Assembly (NCBI GenBank): GCA_023413015.1
Contig: JAEZQR010000110.1
Span: forward strand, 1 to 6,447
Direction of reading: 5' to 3'
Length of the DNA: 6,447 bases
Origin: Pseudomonadota bacterium
GTDB taxonomy: Bacteria > Pseudomonadota > Alphaproteobacteria > Sphingomonadales > Sphingomonadaceae
The notes under the pieces are model-generated. The model ran no database searches. It had not been told where the DNA came from and worked only from the letters and a program-made list of their open reading frames with translations. This document shows positions 3,653 through 6,447 of the stretch, in pieces (within the stretch, counting starts at the first letter, position 1; the number at the start of each line of letters is the position of its first letter). Both the position numbers and the translations under genes were made by a program.

Positions 3653-6447
3653 ATGAATCCGTTTGCAGCCAACGTGCGTCTTTCGCTCGTCACCAGCGCA
3701 TCCGCGCTTGCCCTGCTCGTTGCCGGTCCGGCGTTCGCGCAGACGGTGCCCGAGCCTCAGCCTGGTACGCAAGGCAATCTCGAAACCGGCGCCGGCGGCG
3801 AGCGCAGCGGCGGCACACGCAGCCAGGCAGCCACTGCAGCAGGTGGAGATTTCGAGGAGATTGTCGTCACCGCGCAACGTCAGGCACAATCGCTTCAAGA
3901 CGTCCCGATCGCGGTCAGCGCCTTCACTGCCGAGGCGCTTGAACGCCAGCAGATCGATAACTCGTCCGATCTCCAACTGACGCTGCCGAACATCACCTAC
4001 ACGAAAACCAACTTCACAGGATCGAGCTTCACCATCCGCGGCATCGGCGATCTTTGCGTCGGCGTGACTTGCGATGCCGCGACCGCAATACATGTCAACG
4101 ACATGCCGTTGCTTGGCACCCGCCTGTTCGAGACGGAGTTCTTCGACCTCGAGCGCATCGAGGTGCTGCGCGGGCCGCAGGGCACGCTGTTCGGCCGCAA
4201 CGCGACGTCGGGCGTGGTCAACCTCATCACCGCCAAGCCCAGGCTGAACAGCTTCCAAGCCAGCGCCGAAGGCGAATATGGCAACTACGACTCGATGAAA
4301 TTCAAGGGCATGGTCAACGTGCCCCTCGGCGAGTCGCTCGCCGTGCGTGTTGCCGGTTTCTACCTGAATCGAGACGGCTTCACGAAGAATCTGTTCGACA
4401 ATAGCCGTATCGATGGACGCGACATGTATGCCGTCCGCGGCTCGATCCGCTGGGAGCCGACCGACAATACGACCGTCGATCTGATGGCCTACTACTTCCG
4501 CGAGAACGACGATCGCCTTCGCATCCAGAAGCAGCTCTGCCAGCGCGATCCCACCGGCGTGCTCGGCTGCCTGCCGGGCCGACTGGAGCCCGGCGTCACC
4601 AACGGCAACTCGACCTTCGTCGGCACGCTGTCCTCGCGCGAGTTCCTCGCATTCCAGGCGGGCTCCACCATTGCGGCAGCCGTGGCGCCGCTCGGGTTGG
4701 GCAGTCTATATGGCACTGACGCATTCGCGTCATTCGTAAGCCCCGCCGACGTACGCACCGTCAACACTGATACGAACCCCGAGTATTTCTCGGACGAACA
4801 ACAGTACGTGGGCCGCATCGAGCACGATTTCGGCTCGGTAAAGCTTCAGGTTTCCGGCCTGTATCAGGCAGCCAGGGTCGACTCGCGGCAGGACTACAAC
4901 CTCTCGGTGCAGAATCCGGCGGTTTACATTCCGGGCCTAACTGCGCTTCAGAATTATGCAGCCTTGGTTCCTGCACCGCTCGGGCCGGCGCTTGGAGCGC
5001 TATTGGCGCCGACGCGGACAGCACTCATTCCTAACGGACCGAACGGACCTTACTGCACGTCGGACGCCGAAGAAACCGGCACGGGCTCCTTCGGCGGTCA
5101 CTCAATTTGCAGCGCGACGCCGCTCGACTTTGACCGCTCCAACCAGAAGAACAATGGCTGGTCGGTCGAGGCCATCCTCGAAACTGACCTCGACGGCCCG
5201 GTCAACTTCCTGCTGGGCGGCATCTACACCAAGGGCAAGCTGTCGGAGAACAGCTACTATGTGAACGCCTTCGGCATCGACTATATCTCCGGCGTTCTCG
5301 GTGCGCTGACGACTCTGGGCCAGCGGACAGGAGGCAATACCGCCTTCCCGCCCGTGTTCCTTGGCAGCCCATTCTACCGCAACAACACCGATGCCTTCCG
5401 CCTGAAATCCTACGGCATCTTCGGCGAAGCCTATTGGGACATGACGGATCAGCTGAAGCTCACGCTCGGGCTCCGTTACAACAACGACGACAAATATGTT
5501 CGGGCCCGGACGGCGCTGGCTGCCTTCCCGGTACCGATCGGCACGGCGAATGCCTTCGACTCCCCCTTCGTCGTAAGCTTCGACGCGGATCCGGGACGCC
5601 CGGGTAACCAGCTGTTCCAGGAACGGAACATGAAGTCGGACAAGATCACGGGTCGCGCGGTCCTCGACTACAAGATCACCGACGACAACCTGATCTACGC
5701 ATCCTACTCGCGCGGCTACAAGTCGGGCGGTATCAACCCGCCACTGTCGCCGATCTTCACAGTTCCGGAGAGCTTCGCGCCTGAGTCGATTGATGCATTC
5801 GAGATCGGATCGAAGAATACGCTGCTCGATGGCACGCTTCGCCTCAACCTGACGGGCTTCTATTATAAGTATAAGGACCTGCAACTGAGCCGCATCGTTG
5901 CCCGCACGTCGGTCAACGATAACGTGGATGCCAACATCTACGGCCTTGAGGCCGAGGCCGTGATCCAGCCGAGCCCGGCTTGGCTGTTCAACGCGAACTT
6001 CAGCTATCTCCATACCAAGGTATCGTCCGACAAGTTCCTCGCCAATCCGCGAGACCCGTCGGGTGGTCGTAACGATGCTGTGATCATCAAGGATATCAGC
6101 AACGGCTCCAACTGCGCGGTGGTGCCGAACACGGCGGGCAACGCCGCTGGCACCAATGCTTTCGTGGGTGCCGTCAATCAGATCATCAGCGGGATCGGTG
6201 GCAATGTCGCACCATTGCGGGCCCCGACACCGTTCCCCAGCGGCAGCGGCGTTGGTGCGACAGGCGCCTTTTCGCTCTGCGGCTTCCTGCAGGCAGCGGC
6301 AGCCGGTGGCCTGGCGACGATCAACCCGGCACTGGCCGCGGCACAGGCCGGGATTAACGCTGCCTTCAACGGTGGCGCCCCCGGGGCACCGTTCACGGTG
6401 GAGGCGGCCGGCGTTCCGGTCAACATCAAGGGCAACGAGCTGCCGCA
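3653..6447 (+). CDS. TonB-dependent receptor, 3' end beyond the window
   Basis: The reading frame is open from the ATG to the window edge (931 codons). It encodes an outer-membrane receptor that imports a large or scarce substrate using TonB energy; the substrate cannot be told. A signal peptide ends at about residue 29 (AFA then Q30). A Gly-rich linker leads to the TonB box EEIVVTA (68-74), with no STN domain, so there is no sign of a transducer that signals to an anti-sigma factor. The plug domain includes VPIAVSAF (84-91), IRGIG (128-132), a VNDMPL...RLFETE segment, and LRGPQGTLFGRN (172-183). The barrel includes LTLGLRY (603-609), SYSRGYKSGG (684-693) and FEIGSK (716-721). The last visible residues, GNELP (927-931), begin a motif usually found before the final strands, so perhaps 100-200 residues are missing, including the terminal aromatic residue. 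The protein has eight cysteines in four pairs and Ala/Gly-rich loops. The segment signatures suggest the large sphingomonad TBDR group often linked to sugar, aromatic or natural-product uptake. Confidence 0.96.
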   Translation, partial: MNPFAANVRLSLVTSASALALLVAGPAFAQTVPEPQPGTQGNLETGAGGERSGGTRSQAATAAGGDFEEIVVTAQRQAQSLQDVPIAVSAFTAEALERQQIDNSSDLQLTLPNITYTKTNFTGSSFTIRGIGDLCVGVTCDAATAIHVNDMPLLGTRLFETEFFDLERIEVLRGPQGTLFGRNATSGVVNLITAKPRLNSFQASAEGEYGNYDSMKFKGMVNVPLGESLAVRVAGFYLNRDGFTKNLFDNSRIDGRDMYAVRGSIRWEPTDNTTVDLMAYYFRENDDRLRIQKQLCQRDPTGVLGCLPGRLEPGVTNGNSTFVGTLSSREFLAFQAGSTIAAAVAPLGLGSLYGTDAFASFVSPADVRTVNTDTNPEYFSDEQQYVGRIEHDFGSVKLQVSGLYQAARVDSRQDYNLSVQNPAVYIPGLTALQNYAALVPAPLGPALGALLAPTRTALIPNGPNGPYCTSDAEETGTGSFGGHSICSATPLDFDRSNQKNNGWSVEAILETDLDGPVNFLLGGIYTKGKLSENSYYVNAFGIDYISGVLGALTTLGQRTGGNTAFPPVFLGSPFYRNNTDAFRLKSYGIFGEAYWDMTDQLKLTLGLRYNNDDKYVRARTALAAFPVPIGTANAFDSPFVVSFDADPGRPGNQLFQERNMKSDKITGRAVLDYKITDDNLIYASYSRGYKSGGINPPLSPIFTVPESFAPESIDAFEIGSKNTLLDGTLRLNLTGFYYKYKDLQLSRIVARTSVNDNVDANIYGLEAEAVIQPSPAWLFNANFSYLHTKVSSDKFLANPRDPSGGRNDAVIIKDISNGSNCAVVPNTAGNAAGTNAFVGAVNQIISGIGGNVAPLRAPTPFPSGSGVGATGAFSLCGFLQAAAAGGLATINPALAAAQAGINAAFNGGAPGAPFTVEAAGVPVNIKGNELP

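Noticed and set aside
3556..3942. Arg-rich plus-strand frame beginning ATGTCTTTTAGG with a purine-rich upstream stretch, a possible leader peptide
   Set aside because: Most of it overlaps the start of the receptor gene in another frame and its composition is that of a shifted frame. The possible ribosome site sits very close to the ATG.
3563..4258. Minus-strand open frame (231 codons) over the receptor start
   Set aside because: It covers the receptor's signal peptide, TonB box and plug in antisense, and no domain is recognised in its product.
5102..6013. Long minus-strand open frame (303 codons) inside the receptor gene
   Set aside because: It lies wholly antisense to well-matched TBDR barrel sequence, and its repetitive Val/Glu/Arg composition is typical of a shadow frame.

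Overview
The window looks like chromosomal DNA of an alphaproteobacterium, most likely a sphingomonad (Sphingomonadales). It is GC-rich. It holds a SapC-family protein, a small four-cysteine secreted protein and a large TonB-dependent receptor (TBDR) whose signature segments are of the kind common in Sphingomonas, Novosphingobium and relatives. The lineage call rests on recognising these families, not on a marker gene.

Layout. On the minus strand, in transcription order from right to left, lie an FAD-linked oxidase of the D-2-hydroxyacid / D-2-hydroxyglutarate dehydrogenase type (1527-2930), a SapC-family protein (669-1433) and a four-helix cytochrome b561 (11-604). The gaps between them are 93 and 64 bases, so they could be one loose operon or separate units. 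A divergent spacer of 86 bases (2931-3016) separates them from the plus-strand genes: a small exported protein with four cysteines (3017-3427), and after a 225-base leader, a TonB-dependent receptor (from 3653) that is cut off by the right edge of the window. No RNA gene, insertion sequence, prophage, CRISPR array or attachment site was seen.

Function. The receptor imports an unidentified substrate across the outer membrane. The FAD oxidase and the b561 are both redox proteins, but nothing in the sequence ties them to one pathway. SapC genes in sphingomonads often sit near TBDR genes, so the SapC/TBDR pairing is probably meaningful, although the usual companions (tryptophan-halogenase-like and cupin-like genes) are not in this window.

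The most interesting signal is not a gene. It is a perfect 11-bp stem with a 5-base loop (611-637) whose 3' arm, read on the minus strand, contains the whole Shine-Dalgarno sequence of the cytochrome b561 gene. That is the expected layout of an RNA element that blocks translation. Other points are the four well-separated cysteine pairs in the receptor, its Ala/Gly-rich late loop, and repeated AGCGGAC words with alternative pairing in the sapC leader. No clearly new multi-gene system is visible.
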